NCBI RefSeq assembly: GCF_028372415.1
Contig: NC_092876.1
Span: forward strand, 221,575,528 to 221,639,527
Direction: 5' to 3'
DNA from: Notamacropus eugenii
Taxonomy: Eukaryota > Chordata > Mammalia > Diprotodontia > Macropodidae
Length of the DNA stretch: 64,000 bases
The position numbers and the translations under genes are program-made. The notes beneath the pieces are model-generated. The model worked only from the letters and a program-made list of their open reading frames with translations. It made no database searches and had not been told where the DNA came from. Below are positions 1-11,545 of the stretch, one piece after another; within the stretch, counting starts at the first letter, position 1; every line of letters starts with the position of its first letter.

Positions 1-224
1 ATTGAAAAACAAAATGACAAGAGGAGAAAAAAGAGTTTGGCCATTGTTCTGCCCCATCCTAGTTCTAATTTAACTTCTCTAGTGAATTAACAAGCAAAAC
101 AGTGTATTATTGGGATAGATAACAGAATGAACTTTCAAAACTATCTCAGTGGATTGGAATTCTAGGTTCTCACCAATAAGGTGATATTTAATAGAGAAAA
201 ATGCAAAATTCTATGCTTGGCTTC

Positions 225-365
225 AGAGGCAACATGGTGGATAGAGCACTACAGTTAGAATAAAAAAGAATATACTTTCAAATGCAGGCACCAGTACTTA
301 TTAGCTATCTTCTTGGAAGCAATTTAAAAAAATTTCTGGGTCAATTTCCTCATCTGTAAAATGGA
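225..365 (+). repeat. MIR/CORE-type SINE relic
   Basis: Shows the tRNA-like head (GGTGGATAGAGCAC) and tail (TTTCCTCATCTGTAAAATGG) of this class; the middle is eroded. Confidence 0.7.
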
Positions 366-415
366 GTTTATACTACTACTTGTACTGTATATCTTCAAGG
401 CATGTTCTGAAGTAA

Positions 416-418
<3 letters not shown>

Positions 419-504
<86 letters not shown>

Positions 505-510
505 GAGAGA
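419..510 (+). repeat. Compound (GT)n(GA)n microsatellite
   Basis: About 21 GT units run straight into about 24 GA units with one interruption. The minus-strand frame of alternating Ser-Leu and His-Thr is a product of the repeat, not a gene. Confidence 0.97.
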
Positions 511-1034
511 AACACCTGTCAACATTTCATTTTTAAAAAGTATTAAGGGTTTTCCTTGACAAAGAGCTTGATATAATTCACACTATTATTTGTTTGTGAA
601 AGAAGCAAATACAAAAAATGGGCTTTATTTATATAGGGAATAAATTTATACATTTTGTGTATATATATGTGTATATGTGTACATATATGTGTATATATGT
701 GTGTACATGCATATATACATATATAATGAAAGAGAGAGATCTACATACTCATATAGTATTTAGGTCATAAGAGCAATAATCCTTCTGTACTCTGCCCTAC
801 TCTGTTTACATTTGGAATATTTTGTTCAATTTGGAGTAGAATTTGTTTATTTCTTTAGAATATATCTTATTGTTGTGTTTTGTTTTTACATCACAGTCTT
901 TTCTAGATGTACCCCCCTTGTAACAAAGAAGCAATTAAGCAAAGCTAATCCATGGCGACTATGGTTGAGAGACATTGCAACATTGTGCAAGCACCTGCAA
1001 AGGTCATAAGAGATTGAACTAAGGTAGTGCTTCA
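511..1034. other. Unassigned AT-rich stretch
   Basis: Contains a degenerate TA/TG-rich patch at about 655-730 and otherwise nothing I recognise. Confidence 0.4.
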
Positions 1035-1255
1035 GGTTGACTAGGGTTGAGAGAGTGGCTATGGAAGGGGAAAGAGGCAAAAGATGTCATGAAGAGAAAA
1101 ATTAGTAAGACCATGGTAACTGAATATGTGGGTGGAGGAAAATGAGGGGTCAGGGATGATGGGAAAATGTAAGCTTGAGGGACTTGAAGAAGGTTGGTGT
1201 GCTTAATAAAAATAGAGAAGTTGTGAGGAGGAGTGGGCTCAAGAAGGAATATAAT
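1035..1255 (+). repeat. Fragment of an old unnamed interspersed repeat
   Basis: Shares motifs with the longer copy at 18030-19080, such as AAGATGTCATGAAGA and ACTTGAAGAAGG followed by a gap and GGAGTGGG. Class unknown to me. Confidence 0.5.
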
Positions 1256-1720
1256 GAATTCATCTGTGTACATAGCAAGTTCTTCAGGGACCAAGGTCGA
1301 GAAAAAATCCTAATGTTCATTTTCTGACTAGGCATAATACGTACTTATAGATGGTTATGAGCTCCTTTCATCTCTTACAAATAGCTCTCCAGACGACCTG
1401 GCCATTGTAATTCTCATTATAAAACAGACTTTTAACAAACTGTCTCTTTCATTACTCAGCATATTTCCACTTATGGACACCCGCCCTACCACTTCTTGGA
1501 ATTTCTCCTTCCTTATGTTTGCATTCTCCATCTGGTAGAGATAAGCCCCCCACCCCAAGGCAGATGGTATTTTTTTTTTTTGCAGTGCCTACTCTGTCTT
1601 AAGTGTGATGGACTATAATTCTGTAACTTGATTGCCTTAGAACTTTATAATCTAACTGGTTTGTTTGAAATACAAGTGCATGTTTTCATTTGCCAAACCC
1701 CATTAAAGAATTCTTTAGAG

Positions 1721-1920
1721 CAGTAGGTCTCAAACAACCACTTTTGCTTTAAAGCAATGGTTCTTAGGGGGAATGAGAGGTCAAAAACATTTTCATAATA
1801 ATACTAAGATGTTTTAATATGGAAGAATATGGAGAGAGAACCTATATAAAGAAAAACTCTTTAGTGTTTTCAATAATTTTTAAGAATATAAAAAGAGATT
1901 ATAAAGCTTGAGGACTGCTG
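1721..1920. mobile_element. Non-autonomous hAT transposon with perfect 8-bp target duplication
   Basis: The 200-bp element begins CAGTAGGTCTCAAAC and ends in the inverted counterpart (reverse complement CAGCAGTCCTCAAGC). The 8-mer CTTTAGAG flanks it exactly at 1713-1720 and 1921-1928. The CAG ends, the ends' length and the 8-bp duplication are the hAT signature. It has no coding capacity. Confidence 0.9.
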
Positions 1921-1928
1921 CTTTAGAG

Positions 1929-2917
1929 TTTAGACAGTTGAGTACTTGGTAATGATAAATGGCTAATTGGCTCAGGAAAGTAATTTTTGTGAAATTACAA
2001 TATTAGAAACTCTATAAAATCATGCATATTCAACTAGCCTCTTTTGTGATCTTACCTTGAAGACCAGGTTCCTGGGCTGGGTCAAAGTCAGGGAAGAACC
2101 TTTAATGTCAGAGTACTGCAGACCAAGCTATAATATTACCTAGAGCTATAATACCATGTCAGCCTACCTCTCATCCAATGGATCATTCTGCCACTTTGGG
2201 CCAGGCTAGTTTTCTGAGTATCAGTTACCATGCAGAAACATATACCACAATGTATTAGGGAATTTCAGGACAAATGAGACTATTGGTAAAGTGTACAAGT
2301 CCTGTTGAATATTCTTGCCAAGAAGCAGCCTTGATCAACCAGCTGGTGAGTGATGTCCTTTTCTGCCTCAGACCTGAAACTCAGGTAAAAGCCTTCCTGA
2401 TATGTGCCTTGCTGGCCCTGTATGACTGGCACATTGTTCTTATAATCCAAGATAATCAGTGGGCTCTGCAATTTCCCAAATGAAATCTAGTTTGACCTCC
2501 ACTTCCCATTCAATGCTGAACCTAGTTAATTTTCCATCTCTACTGGCTGTCCAAAGACAACAAGAAGCCGCATTGTTTTTCCCCTTCTATCTCCAGTTTC
2601 ATCTGCAAATGCTCTCAGGGTTATATGGTTGAGGCCTCATGCCACATTCTCTGCGGGTTTGTTTTCCCCTCCCTACTTTTCACTGTTCCATGAGGCCATG
2701 CTGCGTGTAACTCTCTGTTCTCTTCCACAGTATTTTACAGATGAGCTTGTACTCTTGAGCAGCTTTGCCTTTGGCTGTCATTTCTTTCCCTTTGGCAAGG
2801 AGGTCAAGTGTTGGCTGGTTGCAGTGATTTCTGGATTCTTCTGACCTTATTGTGGTGACTGTCTTATAGTGGATAAACTTTTTAAGATGGTGATAGTCTG
2901 AGGTGACGTAACATGGT
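1929..2917. other. Unassigned stretch
   Basis: No gene, splice-bounded exon or repeat that I recognise. Short open frames here carry no known motif. Confidence 0.35.
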
Positions 2918-3390
2918 GAGAAGCAGCAGGGTGTTGAAGTGAATAGAATGTGGACTTGGAATGAGGAAGTTGTTATTGTTAAATCACTTCAGTTGTCTCC
3001 TACTCTTTGTGACCCCATTTGGGATTTTCTTGGCAAAAACACTGGAGTACTTTGCCATTTCCTTTTCCAGCTCATTTTACAGATGAGGAAACTGATACAG
3101 AGAGGGTTAAGTGACTTGCTCAGAATCACACAGCTAGTAAGTGTCTGAGGTCACATATGAACTCAGGTCTTCCTGAATCCAGACCCAGCACTCTATCTAC
3201 TGTGCCACCTAGCTGCCCAAGAAATGAGGAAGACTCCAAATCAAATCTCACCTCTGACACTCACTGGCTATGTGACCACTGAAGGAGCCCCTTTTGGCCA
3301 CTATAAAACACACATATCTCAAAGGGTTGTCGTAAAGATAAAGGGGATAACATGTGAACCTTAAGTTTCTAAATTGAATAACAGTTCATT
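2918..3390 (+). repeat. MIR split by a SINE insertion
   Basis: The left part, 2918-2969, carries the MIR head. The right part, from 3223, carries the core (CTGACACTCACTGGCTATG) and the 3' region to about 3390. The two read as one MIR once the SINE is removed. Confidence 0.8.
2970..3222 (-). mobile_element. Marsupial tRNA-derived SINE with 10-bp target duplication
   Basis: The reverse strand starts GGCAGCTAGGTGGCACAG, a tRNA-like head, and passes through a CORE-like middle to a tail ending near AACAATAACAA. AATGAGGAAG flanks it at 2960-2969 and 3223-3232. Further copies lie at 25705-25950, 27947-28162, 33421-33666 and 45419-45670. Probably moved by LINE machinery. Confidence 0.9.
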
Positions 3391-3825
3391 TGCATGGATA
3401 ATAGGAGAATGCTTTATAATTCATCTGCATGGGTAATAGGAGAATTCTCACTGGGAATTCCTTATATCAGCATAATTCCAGATCCTGTCCAAAAACAAAT
3501 TTGCGAGATCTTTTACTGACCTTCAGGATCCAAAACTCCACATCAGTCCCTGTCCTTAGGGAGCCTACATTCTATTAAAGGATGACATACATAAAATGAA
3601 AAATTAATCTTAGGTAATTTGAGAAGAAAGAGAGCACAGAAAGGGGCAGAGAGCACAGAGGAGGACTCTGACATCACAGAAGTCTTCATGGAGCAGCTGG
3701 CAACTGATGTGAGTTTTTAATGACAATAACAATTGCTGAAAAGTGGTGATTAGGAGGGATACATGCCAGGGACTTAATCAAATGCATGTAGGTATGAGAT
3801 GGAATTTTAAATATCCTTGTAACCC

Positions 3826-4022
3826 ATGACCTGGAAACATGGTTCTAGGTTTATTGGACTGGGTTCAAACTTGGGGGATTTCTCACATCCCAGCTCTGCC
3901 ATTTAATACTCTTGGAAGGTAAAGCATTTAACATCTCTGAGTCTCATTTTCACATCTATAAAGTAAGAAGCTTGGATTACATTACCTTCTAAGGTCCCTT
4001 CCTACTCTAAAGCTATGATCTT
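3826..4022 (+). repeat. MIR relic
   Basis: Core and 3' part: GCATTTAACATCTCTGAG, then CATCTATAAAGTAAG and AAGGTCCCTTCCTACTC. Confidence 0.75.
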
Positions 4023-5747
4023 ATACATCTCTCATTTGATTTTTGCCTCAACACCAGGTTTCTATGGAAAAAATCAAAATTTGACTTGTCTTAGGTCTCC
4101 ACAAAAAGAAAAAAGAGCCCTTAGTTTCCATGCAAGCATGCGGGAAAACAAACAAAACTGTATTTAGCCCAACCAAAAAAATAAATAAATAAAAGGAAAA
4201 GGACTTGCTTCCAAGCCTATAAAAAATATTAACAATTTTCTTTCCCTATGCTGGGGGCTCCTGTCTTCCCTAGGGACTTAGCACGACTCTGGGGTTGAAC
4301 TTACTCAACCTCAGCATGACAAAACACTTGGGATTTCCAGAGTCAAGCAACTCCCTTTATCCACTAAATCATAGCTCCCTATGGAGGGGACCTATTTAGT
4401 CCCTTAAAATTCATAGTACCATCCTCAGTGTTGGAGTCCTTCCACTGAGGAAAAACATTCAGAATACCTAGAAAGTTGTTCCTCTCTTTCTGGCCTACAC
4501 ATTCCACATAATTCACAGCGTCAGTGGTGGGTAATTCTGGGTTTTCTCCTTGGCCTCATATTTCTGTCCTTGCTACACCTTGACTTTAGCTCCTTCTTGG
4601 TTCATAAACTCCTCCTCTGAATCTAGGAATCTTGGTCCTAAATTTCCTCCGTATCTCTACCACGACCATTTCTGTGCTTGCATTCTCTCAGTCCCTTGGC
4701 TTCAATCAGAAACTTTTTTTTTCCTACTCTACTGCTACTTTCAAGTACTGGGCCTTCTCTGGGACCATGTTGTTTTCTGAAGCAGAATCTGCAGATGATC
4801 AGGCTTCCCCTCAAGGGAGTCAAATCCATGTCTTTGTATAATTATTCCTCTCCTCTCCTGTCTATTTCAGCTCTGGTTCTTGATTTTCTCCTTTATAAAG
4901 ATGATATCAGAGACTGTTGCTCAGGCATTGACTGTATCAGCAATTGTCCATGCAAGGAGCACCTCTGAACTTTTATCAAGATAAGGCTATCAGTGACAAC
5001 CAGGAACAGGGGACTTCAGATCTTGCCAAAGAGATTGCTTCAGTGTAAGAATAATGACTTTGACCGAAGGTTAACCTTATCAAGAGAATATCACGGAGTT
5101 CTGAGTTCATTCATACACTAGTGGGAACATATGACCAGGAACTTGGCTGGTCCCTGCTTGATCATTTCTGGTTCCTCTACCCTGCTGCATTGGGATAGGG
5201 CTGAAGCTTCACCAAGACTTTCCTGTCTCCCACCTGGGGGGTGGTTTAGGTTGTGATGTTTTCACTGGTCAGGTAACCTGCCTTCTCCTTCCCAACGTGC
5301 TTTCTCTGGAGATTTAATCCACTACACCCTGTTACAACAATTAATTTGCTTTTTAACCTAGAGGTAATATGATGGTCCTTCAATTTCACACATTCCCTTT
5401 CTCTATTTTATGGAGTTTATATCAGAAGAAAAGTTTTTACAGTTTCCATTAGAAACGGAAAACTGTGTTGAGGAAATCATTGCATTTTCTACTTGCTCTT
5501 TAGGAAGGAAAAAGGCTATTAATTCCCCAGCAACCCACAAAGCCCAAAGGAAAACCAAACAAGAGTCTGAGCATTTTCATCCAAGCATCAGAAAAAGGTC
5601 TTGAAGCTACTTCTGTGTTTTGAAGAAAAGTTGTTCAAATTTGATTTGAATTTTGCAATCCTTGAATCCCAAAGCTTAAAGTGATTAAATTAATAGCTGG
5701 GGTGAGATGACCTTCCAGAACTCTCACACAGCTTCTTACTGCCAGAC
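4023..5747. other. Unassigned stretch
   Basis: No gene or repeat recognised beyond a short ATAAATAAATAAA run near 4180. Confidence 0.35.
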
Positions 5748-6790
5748 TTTAAAAAAATATATTTTATTTTCCCATTTACATACAAAAACAATTCTAACAT
5801 TCATTTCTTAAAATTTTGAATTCCAAATTCTCCGCTGTCATTGAAAAGACAAGCAATTTGATATGTTACATATGTCATGTAAAACATTTCCATATTAGTC
5901 ATGTTATGAAAGAAAACACAGAACCAAAAAAAAGTTTACTTCAGTCTACATTCAGACTTCATCAGTTCTTTCTCTGAAAATGGATAGTATTTTTCACAAT
6001 AAGTCCTTTGAAATTATCTCAGAACATTGTATTGCTGAGAATAGCTAAGTCATTCACAGCTGATCATCATACAGTATTGCCATTACCGTGCACTGTTCTG
6101 GTTGTACGCATTTCACTTTGTACCATTTTATGTAAGCCCAGGCTTTTCTGAGAGCATCCTGCTTGTTATTTCTTATAGCACAATAATATTCCATTACAAT
6201 CATATACCCCAACTTGTTCAGCCATTCCCCAATTGATGAGCATCCCTTCAATTTTCAATTCTTTGCCACCACAAAAAGAGCTGCTATAAATATTTTTATA
6301 CATTTAAATCCTTTTCCTTGTTTTTGTTTTTGTTTTTAATATTTGAATTCAGACCCAGTAGTGGTATTGCTGGGTCAAAGGGTAATCACAGCATGATTAC
6401 CCTGTGGACATAGTTTGAAATTGTTTTCCGGAATGGTTGGATCAGTTTACAACTTCATCAACAATGCATTAGTGTCCCAAATGTCCCATATCCTCTTCAA
6501 TATTTATCATTTTCCTTTCCTGTCTTATTAGCCAATATGATAAATATGAGGTGGTACCTTAAAGTTGTTTTAATTTTGTAGCTCTCTCATGAATAGTGAT
6601 TTAAAGCATTTTTAAAATATGACTATAGATAGCATTGATTTCTTCATCTGAAAACTGTCTCTTCATATCCTTTGACCATTTATCAATTGGGGAATGACTT
6701 GTATTTTTATAAATTTAACAAAGTTCTCTACATATTTGAGAAATAAGGCCTCTATCAGAGAAACTTGCTGCAAAAATTTTTCCAGAGTTA
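5748..6790 (-). mobile_element. L1 3' fragment (3' UTR and end of ORF2)
   Basis: The reverse strand carries the end of ORF2, recognisable by frames such as GYMIVMEYYCAIRNNKQDA (the L1 YNGILFS-like tail region) and the upstream PTMLVEL-type block, then the marsupial L1 3' UTR and an A-rich end at 5748. 5'-truncated and full of stops. Confidence 0.85.
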
Positions 6791-8229
6791 TGATTTCTAC
6801 ATATTTCCCTCCATCCTCTGTCCCCCTTTTTTATCTCTTTCTCTCTTTCTCCTTTCATTCTGTCCCTCCTCAAAAGGGTTTTGTTTGTAGAAGACATTGC
6901 TTTCCCCAATACGCTGCCCCTTCTATCAGCCCCACTCCTCTTACTTATCCCATTCCTTTTCTACTTTCCTATAAGATAAGATAGATTTCTATACACAGCT
7001 GAGCATGTATGTTATTTCTTCTTTGAGAGTAAGGTTTAAGCATTGTCTGCCACCCCTCCATCTTCCCTTCCACTACAAAAGTTCTTTTGTGCTTCTTTTA
7101 TGATAGATTATATACCCCATTCTGTTTCTCCCTTCCCACTTCTCCCAGTGCATTTTTCTCTTTCTCACCCTTAATTTTTTTTTTTTAGATATCATCCCAA
7201 CATAGTCAATTCACACCCATGACCTTTATGTATATTCCTTCTAAAAATTCTAATAATGAGAAAGCTCTTAGGAGTTACAAATATCATCTTCCCATGTAGG
7301 AATGTAAACAATTTAACCTTATTAAATCCCTTGTGATTTCTCTTTCCTGTTTACCTTTTTATGCTTCCCTTGAGTCTTGTATTTGAAAATCAGATTTACT
7401 GTTCTTCTCTGGTCTTATCAGGAATGCTTGAAAGTCCTCTATTTCATTGAGTATTCATTTTTTTCCCCTGAAGAATTGTACTCATTTTTGCTGGATAGTA
7501 ATTCTAGTTCCTTTGCTCTCTGGATTATCATTTTAAGTCCTCTAATCCTTTACTACAGAAACTGCTAAATCTTGTCTTATGCTGACTATGGTTCGATGAT
7601 ATTTGAATTGTTTCTTTTTGGCTTCTTGCAGTATTTTCTCTTTGACCTGGGAGCTCTAGAATTTTATTATGATATTCTTTGGAGTTTTCATTTTTTGATC
7701 TCTTTCAGGAGGTGATCAATGGGTTCTTTCAATTTTTATTTTACTGCCTGGTTCTGGGATATCAAGGCAGTTTTCCTTGATAATTTCTTGAAATATGATA
7801 TCTAGGCTCTTTTTTAAAATCTTTTTTTTAATCATTACTTTCATGTAGTCCTAATCTCCTAGATCTATTTTCCAGGTCGTTGTTTTTCCAGTGAGATATT
7901 TCACATTGTCTTTCTTTTTTATTCTTTTGATATTGTTTTATTGTTTCTTAATATTTCGTGGAGTCCCTACCTTCCACTTGCCCACTTATAATTTTTAAGA
8001 AGTTGTTTTCTCCAGTATACATCCCTTTCCATTTGGCCAATTCTACTTTTTAAGGAGTTCTTTTACTCAGTGAATTTTTGCACATATTTTTCCATTTGGC
8101 CAATTCTGCCTTTTAATGAATTCTTCTCTTCAGTAAATTGTATATTTTTTTTCAGTTTAATCAGTTCTGCTTTTTAAGGAGTTCTTGTCAGTGGATTTTT
8201 GCATTTTTACTATTTACCTATTTTGTTTT

Positions 8230-9974
8230 TTTCTTGATAGCATTTTATTTTTTCTCAATTACATATATAGTTTTCAACATTCATTTTTGTAAAATTTTGA
8301 GTTCCAGATTTTTCTCCCTTCCTCTCTTCCCTCCCCCCCAAGACATCAAGCAGTCTGATATACTTTATATATGTACAATCATGTTAAACATATTTCCACA
8401 TTAGTCATGCTGTGAAAGAAGAAACAGAACAAAAGGGGAAAACCACAAGAAGGAGGCGGGGGGAAGAGAGAAAATAGTATGTTTCAATTTGTTTTCAGAC
8501 TCCATAGTTCTTTCTCTGGGTGTGGATAACATTTTCCAATGAGTCTTTTGGAATTGACTTAGATCATTGCATTCCTGAGAAGAACTAAGTCTATCCAAGT
8601 TGGTCATTGCACAATATTGCTGTAACTGTGTACAATGTTCTCCTGCTTCTGCTCACTTCACTCAGCATCGGTGCATATAAGTTTATCTGCTCATCATTTT
8701 TTATGGGACAATAGTAATTTATTACATTCATATACCACAACTTGTTCAGCCATTCCCTGTTGATGGGCATCCCCTCAATTTTCAACTCTGTGCCACCACA
8801 AAAAGAGATGCTATAAATATTTTTGTATGTGTGAGTCCTTTTCCCTTTTGTATGATCTCTTTGGGATATAGACCTAGCAGTAGTAATGCTGAATCAAAAG
8901 GTATTCATAAAATTGAAACAACTCTGAGGTACCACATCATACTTACCAGATTGGCTAATATGACAAAACAGGAAAATAATAAATGTTGGAGAAGATGTGG
9001 GAAAATTAGAACACTAATACATTGGTGGTGGAGTTGTGAACTGATCTAACCATTATGGAGAGCAATTTGGAGCTATGCCCAAAGGGCTATAAAACTACAT
9101 ATTTATAACAAATATAACAAATTTGTTCTGTGAAGTTTGAATTCAAAGGGCCTTTCTTGAGGACCTAAAGAGCCACATGTAGCCTTGAGATCTCCAGTTC
9201 TTCACCCCTGATCTAAGACAATTCCCAAAGATTCATGATGAAAAATGCTGTCCACATCCAAAGAAAGAACTATGAAGTCTGAATGCAGATTGAAGCATAC
9301 TGTTTTCACTTTTTTTTCTGTTTGTTTTTTCTTTCTCATGGTTTTTTCCTTTTTTTATGATTCTCCTTTCACATTACTAATGTGGAAATATGTGTAATAT
9401 AATTGTACATGTATAACCTATGTCAAACTGTGGACTGTCTTGGGGAGGGGGAAAGGGAGGGAGGGGTAAAAATTTAAATCCTATAATCTTATAGTATAAA
9501 TCTATATATTTATGTATCCATAAAAATTAATGAATTAAATTAATTAACCCCCCCCCAAAAAAAGAGTATGTACAATTTCATATCCCTTTGGGCCTGGTTC
9601 CAAATTGTTCTCCAGAATGGTTAGATTAGTTCATAATTTCACCAGCAATGTATTAATTTTCCCACATCTTCTCCAACATATATCATTTTCTTCTTCTGTC
9701 ATATTAGTAAATCTGAGAGATGTGAGATGGTAGCTCAGAGTTGTTTTAATTTTCATTTCTCTAATCAATAGTAATTTAGAACATTTTTTCATATAATTAT
9801 AATTTCTTCATCTGAAAAACTGCCACATTCATATCCTTTGACCATTTATCAATTAGAGAATGACTTGTATTCTTATAAATTTGACTCAGTTTTCTCTATA
9901 TTTTAGAAATGAGGCCTTTATCAGAAACACTGGCTATAAAAATTTGTTTCCCAGCTTTCTGCTTTCCTACTTAT
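8230..9974 (-). mobile_element. L1 3' fragment inserted in the HAL1
   Basis: The A-rich end and 3' UTR lie at 8230-8590, the end of ORF2 at 8590-8906, and ORF2 resumes at 9560-9974 after a plus-strand L1. Sequence on the two sides of that insert is continuous in the L1 consensus (the CTGGGTCAAAGGGTAT region to TCTCCAGAATGG). Confidence 0.8.
8907..9559 (+). mobile_element. Plus-strand L1 inserted in the minus-strand L1
   Basis: Starts with ORF2 sequence (ACAACTCTGAGGTACCACA, then GGTGGAGTTGTGAACTGAT) and jumps to the L1 3' UTR at 9219, ending in an A-rich tract near 9565. Approximate AAAAGGTAT / AAAAAGAGTAT sequences flank it. A hAT-like fragment sits inside at about 9108-9218 (AGAGCCACATGTAGCCTTGAG). 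Confidence 0.75.
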
Positions 9975-9989
9975 CTTATTCTGTTTCTT

Positions 9990-10116
9990 TTTTTTTTTAT
10001 TTTTATTTTTATTTTTTTTAATTTTGTAATGTTTAACAATCACTGCCATACAATTGTGATTTTATCCCCCCCACCTACCCCCCACTCCCCCCCCTCCCTC
10101 CCCACGACTGCATACA
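9990..10116 (-). mobile_element. Very short L1 tail insertion with 15-bp target duplication
   Basis: 127 bp. The reverse strand shows a G-rich L1 3' UTR end, TCACAATTGTATGGCAGTG, and an A-rich tail of AAAAAT units. CTTATTCTGTTTCTT flanks it exactly at 9975-9989 and 10117-10131. Less decayed than its surroundings, hence younger. Confidence 0.9.
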
Positions 10117-11269
10117 CTTATTCTGTTTCTTAAGGTGTTATTTTCTTCAGTATTTTTTTGTGGCTCTTATACCAAACTGTTAACTTTTTTTAATGATTTT
10201 CTTGCATCATTCTCATTTCTTTTCCAATTTTTCTTCTACCTCTCTGATTTTAAATTTTTTTTTTGAGCTTGTCTGGGAATTCTTTTCACCAATTCGCATT
10301 TTTCTTTGGGAGTTTAGATATAGTTGTTTTTATTTTGCTGTCTTCTTCTGAGTTTGTGTTTTGATCTTCTCTGTCATCAGAGTAACTTTCCGTGGTCAGG
10401 TTCTTTTTGCTGTTGTTTACTCATTTTTCAGTGTATTTCTTGACTTTTAACTTTATATTAAAGTATGACTCTGCTCCCAGGGTAGAGAGGTTTTTTGTGC
10501 AGCTATTTCAGAATTAATTCTGGGAGTCTTCCAAGATGGTATGATCTAAGAAGAGGTGTGACCACAACTCTCCTGGCTTATGCTCTGGTCTGTTAGTGAC
10601 CACAAGCATTCTTTTTTCTGCATTGGAACTGTGACCAGGATCCTCACTTTTCTCTAGCCTCCCACTGTAGTGTGCTAGTTCTCCTTCTCATCTTGGGAAT
10701 TTGACCCAGAACCAAGTATGGATATGCAACAGAGTCCTGCACCCAGTACCTGCAAAGGGTCCCCTATATGTCCTTCTGACCAGCTATCAGATTTCCTTAC
10801 CTTCTGTGTGCTGAAAGCTCTGGAAGTCCCTAATGTTGATTCAATAACCTCCAAAACTTGCTGCAGCCTGTTCTGGACTGTGCTTTACTCTCAACCCAGT
10901 GGGGCAGATCTTCTTTTGCCAACCTCCTAAGTTGTCTTGGGCTGGAAAATCATTTCATTCCATCCTTTTGTTGATTCTCCTGCTCCTGAATTCCTCTTGA
11001 GGCATTATTTTGACATTGTTTGGAGGGGAATTTGGAAGAGCTCAGATGAGTCCCTGATTTTACCCTGACATCTTTAACCAGACCTTCTGACAAGGGAGTT
11101 CTTATTAATTCAAAATGCAAATAAGTTTCTAATGTCTAGAAATGTTCAAAGATCAACACTGTGGCTGTCTCCTTGACCAATCCAGTGTTGTTTCCTTTAT
11201 ATCACTTTGGTTCATTGATTTTGCCCCCAATATGGGTAAGATCCAAGAGGGAAGGGTTGTAATGATTTG

Positions 11270-11335
11270 GTGTTAGTATCTGTACGGGATAGCACAGATA
11301 ATAAATGCTTATTGAGTTGAATGGATTGAATTTAA
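11270..11335 (+). repeat. L2-like 3' end
   Basis: GATAATAAATGCTTATTGA followed by TTGAATTTAATTG, the usual L2/CR1-type end. Confidence 0.5.
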
Positions 11336-11354
11336 TTGAAAAGAGTTCACATGA

Positions 11355-11545
11355 GAAAGAAGGAAGGAAGGAAGGAGGAAAGAAGGAAATGAGTGAGGGA
11401 AGCAAGAAAGGAAATGAGGGAGAGAGAGAGAAGGAAGAAAAGGAGGGAGATAAAGAAAGGAAGGAAGGATGAAAGGAGAGAGAGAAGGAAGGAGGAAAAA
11501 AGAGAAAAAAGATGAGATAGAGGAAAGGAAGGAAGAAAGGAAATC
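11355..11545 (+). repeat. Purine-rich GGAA/GAGA microsatellite
   Basis: About 190 bases of almost pure purine on the plus strand, built of GGAA, GAAA and GAGA units. Confidence 0.95.

Larger units (their letters stand above)
6815..11085 (-). mobile_element. HAL1 (half-L1) copy, interrupted by L1 insertions
   Basis: The reverse strand at 8225-6815 carries the second half of an L1-type ORF1 (matching the copy at 28.7-29.6 kb) followed directly by a non-coding tail containing AGAAGGGGCAGCG and GAGGAGGGACAGAATG, which pairs with the tail of the 28-kb copy; no ORF2 lies between. The ORF1 amino-terminal half and 5' UTR resume at 10132-11085. The gap 8226-10131 is filled by later L1s. Heavily decayed. 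Confidence 0.75.

Noticed and set aside
324..515. Minus-strand frame of Ser-Leu and His-Thr repeats
   Set aside because: Pure translation of the GT/GA microsatellite.
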